Positions 1-12,767 of a DNA stretch of 64,000 nucleotides are shown piece after piece. The position numbers were made by a program, and so were the translations under genes. The notes beneath the pieces are model-generated. The model worked only from the letters and a program-made list of their open reading frames with translations. It searched no databases and had not been told where the DNA came from. Every line of letters begins with the position of its first letter. The stretch's first letter is position 1. The DNA lies in contig NC_081337.1 in assembly GCF_022539665.2 (NCBI RefSeq), positions 6,114,679-6,178,678 of the forward strand. The letters are read 5' to 3'. The stretch is from Daphnia carinata. Its lineage: Eukaryota; Arthropoda; Branchiopoda; Diplostraca; Daphniidae.

Positions 1-3000
1 GAATATGTTCCAGCTTTTAACGAAGCACACAAAAATAAAAGCTGCGCAAATATTGCGTTCGTTTTTTGTATTTTTTTTAGATTAGTTACCGAGTTATTCC
101 AGTAACTCTGTTCAGTGAAATCCCACCGATGAAAATACTAGTTGATAAAAAAGAGGCGTGTCTGGATGATATAAAGTGGGAGGAAAAAAAACTGATGTTT
201 TCCTTTCTTTCTTTCTTTTTTTCTTTTCTGGTTTCGTTTGAAATCTTCCGTGTCGATTCTGGCCTTCTCGGTCCGATGGAGCGTCAGACGCCGGTAAACA
301 ACGTTAAGCACACATACAACGATCGGCTCGTCTTTTCGTGTGGCAATCCCCCTGCAATTTCCCTCCGTTTTTGTGGAGAAAAGAATGAAAAAAAGCTGCC
401 TAAAAATAAACAGCGTCGGCGTCGCTCTCCTAGATGGCCTGTAGGAGGAGAACACGTCCAGCTTTTTTTTTTTCAAAAAGAAAAAGGGAAGAATATAAAG
501 GCCGACAAGGCACGAAATCCTCGGCTGTAATTTACGGTCAACTTGAATCCAGCGACCGGAGAAAACGTTTTTTCCCAAAAACTTTTGCGATTATTTTGAT
601 CACGTTCCTAATATTTTTCATTTGCATGTAACTCGCAAAAGTTCTGTACACTGACTAAGCAATAAGCGGATCCGCATGGATGCCGGCTTGTTTAAACGGG
701 CGGGATTAATTCTGGACAACGAGCTGTCCGTATCTAATGCCAAAATTTATTTGATTTACCTTTCGTAATGGGTCAGTCAGCAGAATACCCAACGAACTTT
801 TCCCGCCTGCCTATTTTATGTGACGATGCTTTGACTGCATTCAAAAATATGCAATGTCGACAGGACGGACCAGAAGGACGCCAGACCCAACAAAAACAAA
901 AAATACTTCATCAGACGCATCCACATAAAAATGTTGTGGTATGGCCCAATCGCTGTGGCATGGCATTGGGTGTTTCTTCGGACTAGGGAAAGCGGAGAAT
1001 GCCAACAATTTTTCTTTAGACTCGTTTCCATTTGAATAAGAAAAAAAAAGGGAATAGAAGAACAGGAAAATATTTATAATATCGACGCTATTTTCAACCA
1101 ATAGACGAAAAAGCAAAGGTATTTATAAAAGAAGTTTCGAATTACTAGAGGTTCTTATTCTTTTTTTTTTTTTTTCTATAGACTTTTATCAGTTCTATCG
1201 GCAAAAGTAGTAGAATCTTTTCTTTTCCTTGCGTGTGCTCCTTTCGCATTCCTCGACGGAGCATCAAACGATCCAGTTTTGGATATTTCCTTTTTTCTTT
1301 TCCCAAAAAAAAAAAATTCTTCAAACATCGGGAGTGCAACAACAACAGTGAAAATAATAACGTTTTCTCTTTTCTCTGTTTCTGAGTGTCGGCCTGGATT
1401 CGAAGAGTAAACCAGGCAGTTTGAAGAGAGAGAGAGAGGCGGAAAAGTTCAAGCCAAAAATTTTCACAATATGAATGGATGAACGTCGAGACGGCGCCGT
1501 ATCGAATGACACACTAGAGAGTCAAGAAAATGCGCAAGACATTTTGGAAAGTGTATAAGCTCTGGTGCATCCATCGCTGACACACGGATCCATCATGTGC
1601 TATAGATACACACACACTCGGTCTATGTATATAAATATATTTATATACACATGCCCTGTATAAGTGTGTGTACAAACATGTACGCACCGACACACGGAGT
1701 GGAAAGCAAAGAAAGAAAGAAAAAAAAAAAGGTTGGCCTTCCAGCGGACGAAGCGGAGGTACACACACGAAGATGGATTTGACTGTACGGCATCAACAGC
1801 CAAACACAAGCAAGGCCAAATGATTAATGTAACATGGCCCGTGTGATAAATCGACGAGGAACAAAGGGCGACGTAGAGCTATAGCGAAGATTGTTTATGT
1901 CAATGCTTAACCAGCTCGTGTGTTTAACTTGGAGCTTATAGTTACTACATTGGATCTGCCGTGTCCCACCAAGCCGCTATTATTTATAGTCATCCGCTAT
2001 ACGTGCGGAGACGATCGACTTGTTCCTTGATCTGTTTCTATTTCGCAATGTACTTATTCACCTCTATCTATTCTTGTTCGATTCCAAACTATTATTAAAA
2101 GCCCTTTGTTATTATTATTAGAAACTTGGCGTCTGTCGTCGTGGGGTTGAAACCCAACGTTTATACGGGATGTTGGCAACAGCCAAAAAGGGTTGCAACA
2201 AAAAGATAAGATGAAATACAAAGAAGAAAGTGTGGAAGAAACGCTGGAGGAAAGTCCAGTAGAATCATAACGAATGTGCAAAAGGTTATCTTATGTAGCT
2301 CATTTTTTTCCCCCTTCTATGTGGCTGTGTCTTTAAAATACAGATGTGCAGTAAAGAGCAGAGGTTATAGATCTGTACATTGGAAGGGAACAAAATGCAA
2401 CCCGATCCTTACGTTTTCGACGCCCACGAGTTGTTTCTTCTGTGTGGGCCATTCTCCTGAAAAAAACAGGATTTATTGATTCGTATATGGCAGGGCGATC
2501 TTTACGACTGACGACTCACTAGACACTTGTTTTAGATTTTTATATCTCTCCGTTGTTTTTTTTGCGCCTGAACGAAGAGTGGCAGGGCAATTTTCGGTTT
2601 GTAATAAGGTAAGGCTTGTCTAAATAGCAGCAATCTCACTGGCCTGTGTGTGCTTCTATACCGGCAGTTTGACGTTTGTTGATGCTAACCGAAGCAAATG
2701 CAATAACAAAACCAACTCGGACTCCGTCTGTCTTTGGTGATATATTTTTAGACCCCATTACCCCTCCCGATACAGTCGGCTCAGTTGACTGCTTTCCTCG
2801 TAAATCCACTGGAAAAAGAAATCACATCAATACAACTGACCAATAAACGAATTAAACTTTTTTTTTCCCCTTGAAAAAAAACATGTGTAATTTAATTTGT
2901 ATTTTTTAAATGGTTGATACGTAGGTCTTCGTGGATCCTATACCGACTGTATTGCTGAATTGTTGACGTGTTGCCGGAGAGCAGCGACGCTGTTGTTTAC

Positions 3001-6000
3001 ACGCAGGCGAAGACAGCGGGGATTCTCTTACACGTGACGCGCACATCCACGGCCCGACAGCTTTTTTTCCCTTATACAGCCGCGTTGTAGTTCTTCCGTA
3101 GGGTGCAGCTTGTTACGAGAGCTGTGGTTATATCCCATACGCCTTTCTCTGATGGATAACGGACTGCACACATGTTTTGGTGCGCTGCCTTTTTGGCGTG
3201 TCTGTAGGCAAAAACGAACGGGGGACTCGCACCAGTTTTCTGACTCTTTCCCTCAACTCGCTTGTTTATTGTTTCATGGCCGGCGCTTTATAACGTCTTT
3301 TTTTTTTTTTTTTGCTTATTATTATACCTTCTAAACCCTCCTTTTTTTTTTCTTTCTCTCCTCTGTCTTATGAACTGGATGTCCTTGTTTATTCCTGAGC
3401 CCGGTGTATACAACATCTTTTTTTTCTTCTTCTTTCCTTCTGGCTTTTTTCGTTTTTGAAACAAAATCGTCTTCCTTTCATATTACCTCCTGCTCTTTTT
3501 TTTTTTTGGTATAGGTTTGTATGTTCGCCTCCGTTTCCTTCTTATGATCTTGCGTGTTTATAGCACAGCCACCCACCTTGCAAGTTTCCCATCGCAGCGT
3601 GTAGTATGTGTACTAGAGCAGAGCAAGAGTTGTGTGTATACATAGTCGGCTTGCTGAGCTTGTCTAATAAATAGAGAAAACCCTTTTGGTAGCCTTAAAT
3701 TTCGTTACAACATAAATGGCGTGTGAATTGACAAACACAGCCTGCAGCTGACAAGTTGCGCAAGACAAGTGTCCATCCAGAGCAGAGCCGACCTCGGTGG
3801 CATTAGCACGTCATCGGCATGATGGAAGTCATATAATCTAAAAATGATTATTATTTGACTCTTCGACCTAATTTCGCTAGATTGCTTCAAGAGAAATCAT
3901 TAAAATGTACACCAGTCATTTGAAAAAAAATGCAAAATCGCCATCCTGTACATGAAAGGGCTCTTGAGAATGTCATTGTTAACCTTGGCAGATTGCAATG
4001 ATACATGGAGACAAAAGAGGAAAGACATGCGATATCCTTCTGGTGAATATAATTTTTTTTTTTTTTTTTTGGTTTTTATTTATTCTTCTTTTTATTGAAT
4101 GACGAATATAAAAATCTCTGGCACTGGCTTCGTGTTCTATCGGTGGATCTCATCGGTATGTTTAGTGAATGGGCCGTGGGGAAGGAAGAACGCTGTACAA
4201 TTGCACATGAGAACGGGTTTATTCTTTTCCCCGCTTATTTTTTCTTCTTCTTCTTCACAGAGTTTTGTTAAAGATGAAAGGCATTTCTCATCTTTATGTA
4301 TTCTAACGTGTTCCTGTATGTGATTAATCCATCATCTCTTTGAATCGTGTGTACATTGTGATCAGGTTGTAGTGCTGGGCTATAATCTCAAAAGGAGAAA
4401 ACGAAATATTTATGTAGAGCAGGATTTGAACGAGAGAGAGAGGAAAGAAGTGAAGAAGAACTAGTGCCGTAGATAGTAGAAGAGCACGCGCTCTGCCAGC
4501 ACAAGCCGACCTAGAACGAATGGATTGTTCAACTGATTAGAGAGTCGATTTTTATCTTAACTCAAACTGACAGCCACCATTCCTTAAGAATAGTAGAACT
4601 GAAGTGAACACACACAGCACGAGAGAGCGGCGGAATAAAAAAAAATATGTATATATTTTAAAAGAAGAGCAAAGAGTTTAAGAAAAAGCATAAAATTAAG
4701 CAAACTGACGTCTGCTTCTTGTGTATAATCCGTTGTTAAAGAAAACCAAGAGCAGTGACTATTGCGTCAGCTGGACGGGTCAGCAGTCTCTGTCCGTCTG
4801 TTTGTTCAATCTGAAAGGAAAAAGTCAAGCAAATGTCAGGACAAATAGGAAAGCAAATCAAAATGAAGTGCTGCATGACGGGCAAACGGGACGCGTGCAA
4901 GTAGAAGAATCGAGTGATCCAGGACAAAAAAAAAAGGACTGACCGAAAACGACACGTTCAGGCTGGGAAAATGACTTGGCAGTTCTCGACGATTCACCAA
5001 GAAGAGCTGGAAAAAAAGAGAAGTATTTTTTTTTATAACAAAAAAGAAAAGAATCATAGACCTGTTTTGCATACGATTTCACATCCATGACCAATACGCT
5101 TCAGAACGTTAAGCCTTATAGATATGGTTGGCCATCCATGCCTTGGATCAACAAGCAAAAACTTCTATTCTGCTGCTTGTATGGGAAACGGAGAGGAATG
5201 TTTAGCTTGACTCTCAGAACGTCTTCGAATGCCATTTGCTTAGCAAAATCTGTTAATGAATATATGCATATCAGTGTTCTTAGAAGACAAACAATGCCTC
5301 CTGCTATCGGCGCAATTACGGCCGTGATGGAAACACAGCAATAATGCAAACCATACAATCAAGAGATCCAAACTCAACTCAATGACACACAAATTACAGT
5401 AGCTGTTTTGCTGGCTGTAGATTGCAGCTGTTTTTCTCATCTGTTTCGCTTTTGCCAATCATATAGCTTGGGCCAGCAGTTGCAAACCAACCAACAGAAA
5501 GGTCAGAGTTGACTAGCGATCATATGTCTACAGGGGTATTGAGTTTTTTTCATCAAGTTGTCTCTCCCACTGCGCGAAAAGCAAACAAGAAGTTGCGTTC
5601 CTTCTTTTCCTTTTTCAAATTTTTGACTGCTGTACAGCCCCAACTTTCGCCATCAGTCATATTTGCGTGACAGACGTCATAAAAAAAAAAGAAAATCAAC
5701 GCGAGTCGCCGACAAGGTCTTACATTGTATTTCTGTGTTATGATAACCATCCTGTAGCGCATTCTGAGACGACCAAAACAAAAAGGACCCGTTGTGCATA
5801 TCTTGCGTTATGTGAGAGAAATGAGAGAAAACGCACTACAAAGGGTAACTTGCAGCAAGGAAGACATAACGTAATATGGAAATACTCTTCAGGGAGTAGT
5901 GTTCGCTTAACGAGACAGCCAAAACTCTGAAAAGTGTAAATACGCATATGGGACAGGCGGCTGCCGTCCAGGTAGCTTATAAGTCCAGGCTGTTCTTTAA

Positions 6001-7649
6001 GGGAGATAAGGTTAGTGGAGAGTGACAGAAGCGCAGATAGGTGAGCGGGTATGGCAGTTCCCACTAGTGACGCAAGTCCAAAAAGACACTGTTGCCCACA
6101 AGGGGCGGGGAGAAAAGGTAGACATAAAGCAGTCATGGTTAAAATAATAAACAACAGGGGAAAAAAAAAGATGACGAAGATAAAGAAACTGAAGGACAGC
6201 CAAAGAGAAACGATAAAATGAAAAGAAACAGACGGCATATCCAACGAGTATAACCTGTCGTTTTCATCAGATTTCTTCTCTGTTCCTCATCCTCACCGAC
6301 CCATCAGGTGGGCAACGATCGTTTGATTTTGTCATTTTTTCTTTTGACTTCCTCGATGAAGAAACTGTCGGGCGACGTGACGGACGGAAGCGTATACTGC
6401 ATCATTTTTCGTACACGCACGAAAATGCGCAAGCAAAAATAACTACAGTCGTCCAAAAACGGATGAAGGGGAAAAGGGAGAAAAATAGATCCTCGTGTTC
6501 CATGACTGGAAATCTGACGCTTTTATCTTCCCTTGTATATTTTTTTAGGGCTTCTTTATTTTCTGCAACTAGGTACATGCCTTTGCCCTAAATTTTGGTC
6601 CTGGAATAACATCGAAACGTGGTGGGGTCCTTCTAAACCTCTGTGACCCCATGACATTCCTTTTTTTTTTCTCTACGCAATAATCTACATATTGTGCATC
6701 GAATTCGGTTCGATTCTTCCCTGTGTTTGGCTTGTATACAAATTCCAGTGAGACGGATGTCGCCGAATCTGGCCATTGCCTGCGGTCAGTGCTGGCACGT
6801 CTAACTCTGTGACTCGCCAACGCATCGACAGCAGTGCATGCATTTATGCATTTTCAGATCGACATGTTGCTGCTGTGCACATCATGGAGCCTTGGATATT
6901 GAAAGGGGGGACTCGAATAGACGGCTGTGACGAGGATGACTGCTGCTATATTCTGTAGTGCTTACGGCTACCACTAGAAAGTTGTGTACGGACCAAGGGC
7001 TCGTTGCGGCGTCATCTCTGGCGTATTTTTTTTTTTTCTTTTCGAGAAGTCATCCTCCTCGTCGCCTTTCCAACAGAAAAATACAAAAAGAAAGAACAAC
7101 AACTTGACAAGAAAAAAAAGTAAACCTGTTTGAAGTGTGTTTGAAAATAAGGTGTTTCAAATTCACAGTCGAATTTCCAAAATACAAATAATCCTACAAA
7201 TAAAGCGCTTCGAAAGAGAGAGAGAGAGAGAGAACAAAAACAACGCAACCGTAGACAAGTTACGAAGAATTTAATTTTATATGTGTAAAATCAGGAGATG
7301 TGGGATTGGAGATTATGTGCGCAGTGCGCTAGGTTATTTACTCTACGTGTCACGAGCCATCTGTTCATCGGAACCTAACAACCGCACACTTTGTTTGAAA
7401 AAACGAAGCTGCGATAAGAAGAATGATCACAACAGGTTCGGTGTGAAGCCATGGCAACCAAAAGGCTTATCTTTTTGTTTCACTTTTTTTTTTTTGACAA
7501 TATACACCTGTACATATTTTGTGGAGTCTTCTAACCCTTCATCTAATCTCCTACTTTGACATTCGAGTCTGTCATTTCTGTGTGAACTTTGATCACCCTG
7601 TCAACCGAGCACTCATTGCTATGACACGTTTCACGAAAACAATAAAAGA
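1..7649. other. Non-coding flank, homopolymer-rich, no supported gene
   Basis: No reading frame here has both plausible protein composition and splice signals. The longest frames are Phe/Leu-rich or Lys-rich because they run through poly-T or poly-A tracts. Visible content: many A or T runs of 9-19 bases (for example near 1161, 3300, 4051 and 7027), GA runs at about 1424-1438 and 7214-7232, a 24-bp perfect palindrome at 1626-1649, and an E-box CACGTG at 3031-3036. The stretch could be a long 3' UTR, an intron or intergenic DNA. The sequence alone does not decide. Confidence 0.6.
1626..1649. other. Perfect 24-bp AT-rich palindrome
   Basis: The left arm TGTATATAAATA is followed at once by its exact reverse complement TATTTATATACA. 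It contains a TATAAATA sequence on each strand. It could extrude as a cruciform, act as a symmetric TATA-like site, or be chance in AT-rich DNA. Confidence 0.6.
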
Positions 7650-8741
7650 ATGGACACAGGTACGTACGAGTTGTCTCTCACTTCACTTATTGATAGTTCT
7701 CATTTGCATATGTCGGTTTCCCAAGTGTTAATCAGTGTCGACTAGTGTAGCAATCGAAACGAACGACTTCGGCCAGGACCGGTTATTGAGCTTATCTGGC
7801 GAAGAAGATGGTCGACAAGAGACGGCTCAACTGATCAGGTTTTCTTTTTTACGGTTTGTTGTTCAAAGCTTTTCTCGTGTTTCTTAAGGTGTTCTTTTTC
7901 TTTTTTTTAGGAAGGTGTACTGCTTGCTCTTTTTAAGGATTCTGTGCTTGACGGTGATGGAGTGCTACGCCATCTACGACGAATCAATCAGTGCCTTCTT
8001 CTCGGGATCAGGTGGCGGTGTCGTTATTGTCATGATCTGGTTAATTCAAATCATTCTATCCGGCTACACGTCGTTATCGAACCGTTTGGGACCCGACAAT
8101 CCATCCAACCAAAATCGATTCGTTGCCTTAAACGTCATGGAGTGCCTAGTTTATTCTGGAGCTGCATCCAATCTCTACCACTTGGAAAAGGTATGACAGT
8201 GTGGATTGCTTCAAATTCACTTCCATATAGTTGATTCATTCCTGATACTTAGATTCAGCTTATTGATGTTTTGATTCTCAACGGCTCGCTGGCCATCTTT
8301 CACTTGGGTCACGTGCTATTTTTCTTGAATCCTTGGCTATGCTACCACGGGCTTTACGGAGCATTTCACGCTGCTCTGTGCATCGGAACGCCTCTGCTAG
8401 CGCTCAATGTGAGCTTCTTACACGCAGCTTCCGGTAGTGATCCGTCAGAGAGAGATGATCCATCTCGTGGCAATTGGCAGTCGGTTGAGATTGCGTGCGT
8501 GGGCCTGATGTGCTGTTTGTGGTATTCGCTGGAGACGCACGTTGTCGTCTGGAAGAGACATCGCTTCCGCTTCGAACAACATCAGGATTGCTCTTTCGTC
8601 ATGTTATGTTTCGCTTACGCCGACGTTTGGAATGTTATGGCCAAGTGCAGGTTCTTCGTAACCAAATCGAGTGAAACGGCTACGCAGAATGGCAAAGTCG
8701 CAAACACGCGTGCAAACGCTGAACGGCTACTTGCCGGTTGA
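7650..8741 (+). CDS. Multi-pass membrane protein of unknown family (293 aa)
   Basis: Four coding exons: 7650-7659, 7736-7838, 7911-8190 and 8253-8741, with introns of 62-76 bp. Splice phases join into one frame. The start ATG (context AAGAATGG) lies in a 10-nt coding exon giving M-D-T plus one base, spliced at a strong donor (CAG|gtacgt). The second donor is weak (CAG|gttttc). The product has a polar N-terminus of about 40 residues (ending ...DGRQETAQLIRK), then about six hydrophobic stretches separated by short loops, for example IVMIWLIQIIL, LNGSLAIFHLGHVLFFL and CVGLMCCLWYSL. The tail is polar, with a basic end. There is no N-terminal signal peptide, so I infer a cytosolic N-terminus. I do not recognise a family and assign no function. 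The two last exons are the most secure part; the first exon is inferred from phase and splice signals. Confidence 0.72.
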
Positions 8742-9729
8742 CTTCCGACTCTTTTCATTTCGCATCGGTTTTTTTTTAAGTAACTAGGAGTATAAGCGGA
8801 TGTGTGCCTCTTATGGATTCTTGGAATGGTTACCTCTCCTTTACAACGCATAACTACGACGGAAGGAACTCGCACGTGATCTTGGCTCACAAATCGATCA
8901 ACCGACAGTCGGAACTCGTGCCGTTCCTATTTTCCGACTGAATTCGAAATATGTATATAACCGACACCGAGCATTCCATGGTTCCACTTGCGCTGAAAAA
9001 AAAACGGGATAAACAAAACAGCCATTAATCAATGTGTTCTTTTCATTTTAGCTCATTATCTCTAAGGAGACATGTTTTTTTTTTCTTAGGGGCTGATAAT
9101 GCTTATTATTAGTAAGGGTTCCAGGGCTTTGTGCATCAATGAAGCTTTTGCATCGAAATTATCTTATGTTCTGCATACGATTTTCATTTACCCTATTGCC
9201 CTTGACGTACTCCAACCTACAGTGATTTGCATGCTATAGCGGTACTTCTGTTTCGTATTCTGGTACTCTTTTCACGCAACATAACTGAACAGGTAACAAA
9301 CTTTTGAAGGTGAATTCTGAATGGGCTTTCCATCTAGTGAGATAAATGCGTATTTGCTTCTAGTCGGTCATTTTCAGGTATTGTTTTCGTGAATTGCCGT
9401 TTCATTGCTGGATGGTTAGTGATAGATGGGGCAGTACTGGAAACATTTGTTCGACTGTGTCTAGTGCCTCAAGTTTGAATAAAACTGTTGCGAAAACCAC
9501 TCTTTTCAGTGTTACCCAGCTGATAATTTCGTAGTATACGTTGAGCTGCGTATATTATTTTGCATCTTCAATAGTGATTTCAACTACCGGTGATTTAAGA
9601 TTGGATATCGACAGTTTCACTTTAAAAAATAAAAATAGAATCCATTCTTTCATCGACAATCTGTTAAAGCTTCAAGAAACTTGTATCAATTGCAAAAAAT
9701 TGTGTTGCAATACCTTTTTTGCTCCAGGA
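8742..9729. other. Intergenic spacer
   Basis: No coding signal seen. It probably holds the 3' UTR of the multi-pass membrane protein gene and the promoter of the small secreted-protein gene. The frame of the secreted protein stays open upstream to about 9541, so a longer N-terminal extension cannot be excluded, but the signal peptide argues for the ATG at 9730. Confidence 0.4.
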
Positions 9730-10294
9730 ATGATATCGTATAATATCATATGTTCATTAGTGTCAGTTTTCTTGATATTCGGGGGTTGTGTTTTTGCACG
9801 TCCCGCACTACTCAAATTTCCATTTGATAATACAACAAGCAGTAATAATCCATGCAACGAGGATCAAACAGCAGGTAAGGCGTTCTTTACGAAAAAGAAG
9901 CAAATCAATAATAATAATTTGCCGTTTCACTCCAATACTTAAAGAACACAAACCTGTAGCTGACGTGCCATTAACTAACCGAGCGCCTTCGTCGAATTCC
10001 GGCAATTCCGGCTTCGGCTGGAGAAACCTGCTTCCGAGCCATTTTGGCGAATTTTTCGAAGTCTTTGTTTTTTTCATGGAATTAAAATGGCATTATGAAA
10101 TCGAAGAATCAATAGCGGCAGTTGGTCATAGAATAAGTAACCAGTTGCAGGAGAATATAGATCAGATAGAAATCACTGAGACGGACAGTGGCGGAAGCAA
10201 AAATAATGAAGTTGACAACCATCAAGACAAAGCGAAATATTTCCAGTATTATTTCAACGCAATGACACCGCTATACGGAATTCACAGTATATAA
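9730..10294 (+). CDS. Small secreted protein, orphan (about 165 aa)
   Basis: The ATG at 9730 opens a classical signal peptide: MISYNIICSLVSVFLIFGG followed by C-V-F-A|R, with predicted cleavage after about residue 23. Exon 1 ends at 9874 (GCAG|gtaagg, phase 1). Exon 2 begins at 9945 (after ...ttaaag) or at 9960 (after ctgtag). Both keep the frame and differ by five residues. It ends with TAA at 10292-10294. The mature part starts RPALLKFPFDN, has N-glycosylation sequons (NTT), a Ser/Asn/Gly-rich stretch (SSNSGNSGFGW), a segment rich in acidic residues and Gln, and an aromatic C-terminus (YFQYYFNAMTPLYGIHSI). Only one Cys remains in the predicted mature chain, so it is not a knottin-type peptide. 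No dibasic prohormone cleavage pattern is evident. I recognise no family. Confidence 0.6.
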
Positions 10295-10906
10295 TCTGAA
10301 TTATCAACATTATAATAGTTCTAATCAATACCACTATTGTTTTATTCCTTTATTTGTTGTATTTGTTTTTGTTTTTTATGGAGAAAATTGTTTCCTTGAG
10401 CACTGTGATGGCTGTGTGACTCCTAAGAATCTTATGATTTCTTTTTAGTGAAAGAGGTAGAAAACAAAAAAACCTGACAGTTACCTATTGATTACAAAAA
10501 ACATATTATATAATATGGCATGGGGACACGTTTATGGTGCCCGGCAACTTTGCGTTTTTATGCTACTAAAGAACGATGATGGTTATACCGTTCATACGGT
10601 AGTCTAAGTAATGTTCATCTAAGATGAGAATCAGCGAAAAGGCTGCGTCGTGCATGTCACGGTCATTGAATTATTCCCGAATACATTTGCATTCTCATAC
10701 ATGAACATTTAACGGGAGAACTTGAAGTGCATTTTATAGCAGTTATTTCTGTCGCCCGATTTCTGTTATCCTAAACGTGATTTCCATCAATATATACAGT
10801 AAAGTCCCGCTAGCATTAAAAATTGTGTAATCCCGTTCACAGTCGATATTAGGAAAGAAAACTTTGAAAAGAACTGCTAGTATAGCAAAATTGGTTTAAT
10901 TTTCGG

Positions 10907-10920
10907 CCACCAGATGGCAC
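10907..10920 (+). promoter_or_regulatory. CTCF-type motif
   Basis: CCACCAGATGGCAC fits the published core CTCF consensus CCASYAGRKGGCRS at every position. CTCF is conserved in arthropods. The site sits between the two orphan genes and the housekeeping cluster. Binding is not shown by sequence alone. Confidence 0.45.
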
Positions 10921-12552
10921 AAAATCTTGTGTTGTTCTAGGCTGCCATAATAGTTTCGTCTGCTGCTACATTATGTGTAATATTGCTATTAAATTTCTTA
11001 AAATCGACACTTATTTATCTTGTTTGTTTCTCACCTTCACCCTCAAAGAACCGGGTCATCATTCTGAAATGATACAGAAAGTACAATAATTGCTTTAGGC
11101 ATTGAATGGAATCTTATTTAGGTTGAAAAGGATGGAAACTAATAAGCGCGTTAATATGTGAACGTCTATATTTTTGTTTATTGCGTTTTCAGCGGTATCT
11201 TGCAAAATGACATTAATGGGGGCAACATTTTAACGGATGATGTAATACGATACACTAAGATTTTATTTCATCTTGGGGTGAGTACAATGGCCAGCATTTT
11301 TACATCATCAAACATTTTGTTAATTTGATACCCAATGTAATGACAAACTTTTTCATTACAACACTTTATGACATGAACAACACTTGGCTCACCGTTGCTG
11401 CATTTTGATACTTCATTCCCTTATACATCAAAAGCATTTCCAGATGTATTTTTTTCGACTGGGGACCTTATACCAAATTGGATGTTACTTTTTGTCTGAC
11501 ACATAAGAGTGGAATTCAGAAGCCCAAGATTGGTTTGACCTTAATTTTTAATTTTCATTAGAAATTCTGTGTGATTCTCAATTTTTATCTTACATTAATG
11601 GAGCTTTAGTGGTGTTTTTCCAGTTGAGGTAATTGAACACTTCAAACAGAAAACTTTCACCTGTCATTCACCTATGTTGGTGAGAAAGGATCGGCCGCTG
11701 TGACACCATCTGAATCTCCCATCGCCTCCTAGTAGTTGACAGAAAAATCTAACAGTCCGTCCCCGTTCGTAGTCTGTGAAGAACCGATTCGTTCAATCAT
11801 CGTCCGTTGTAGAAAAAGACGGTGCTGGTTAAGCTTTGCTATGTGTTCAGTTAGTAATGGCCCCGTAGTTTGATATTATAGCAAGATGCCTACCGAAACT
11901 CTGCTCATGTAAACAAACGTGACCGGGAGAGAGGTGTCCTGCATTTGTTTTTTCTCACACATCATCCTCGGAAAGACTACACGAATGAAGCAATATTTAG
12001 CTTCTACATACGACTTACAGTTGGCTACATACGTTTCAGTTGCAACTGGCAATATGGCAAGCATAAACGTACCGGCACATCTGCCTTAAGAGCACGAACT
12101 GGAAACTTGACCGGCTTACCTACCTGTTAGGGTTTGGGCCGCGCTATACTGTCCGACACAGTAAGAAAAAGGGCATCGAAGAGGGTCACATAGCTCGATG
12201 ATTAGCTGCCAGCATCCATGAACCTTACATGGGGAGGCTTACGAACAACCTACAAGCTACGATTACCTCTTCTCCACCTTCAGTTTGTGAATCGATCTTC
12301 AACATGTAGTGAACGGTACTACAGATCGATGTGAAACGTCTGTAAACGTGCAAGTGTATGTGTGTGTGTGTTTTTTTAGTGTGGTGCCATTTAGCCCCAT
12401 TATAGTAGGCATGGCTCTTCTTTTTTCTTCTTCTTTCTTGAATTTTTGTAGATGCATCCGAAGCGATGAAGATGTAGAATCTTGCGTGATTTGATGTGAT
12501 GAAGAGTCTTGCGAATCCATTGAGATGAATCTTGAATCTTGAACGATGAATT

Positions 12553-12599
12553 GGGTGGGAGGGGAGGGTGGTGGGAGGAGGGCTTGGAGGGAGGGAGGG
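12553..12599 (+). other. G-quadruplex motif
   Basis: The first 16 bases, GGGTGGGAGGGGAGGG, meet the classical four-tract G4 rule with one-base loops. Further GGG tracts follow, the last at 12589-12591, 12593-12595 and 12597-12599. A direct repeat, GAGGGCTTGGA, occurs twice across the second half. Confidence 0.6.
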
Positions 12600-12609
12600 C
12601 TTGGAAATT

Positions 12610-12682
12610 GGCGGTGTCGGGACTTGAACCCGGGGTCGACAGAATACAAAGCGAGGGTGATAACCTCTGTGCCAGGACCGCA
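12610..12682 (-). repeat. tRNA-derived element (decayed tRNA or SINE head)
   Basis: Read on the minus strand it is 73 nt, tRNA-sized. It has a perfect B box GGTTCAAGTCC (plus 12620-12630) and an A box TGGCACAGAGG with one mismatch (plus 12664-12674). The T-arm has four of five pairs. The acceptor arms pair only in part (GCGGT with ACCGC) and the anticodon stem does not pair, although the loop would read TGT. It is therefore best taken as a tRNA pseudogene or the head of a tRNA-derived SINE, not a working tRNA. Confidence 0.5.
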
Positions 12683-12767
12683 CATCTTAACCAAATTTAG
12701 CTTTGGGTGTCACCCGTTCAAATAAGTAGCTTATGTACATGCTAGTGTTAGTGAAGTAGGGGGCTGT

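Noticed and set aside
5738-6244. 168-codon minus-strand frame with hydrophobic N-terminus
   Set aside because: The hydrophobic part comes from A-rich plus-strand tracts, no family is recognisable, and no splice or conservation support is visible.
7944-8234. Alternative frame over exon 3 of the multi-pass gene
   Set aside because: It does not continue in exon 4, while the chosen frame joins in phase at both ends and gives coherent membrane segments.
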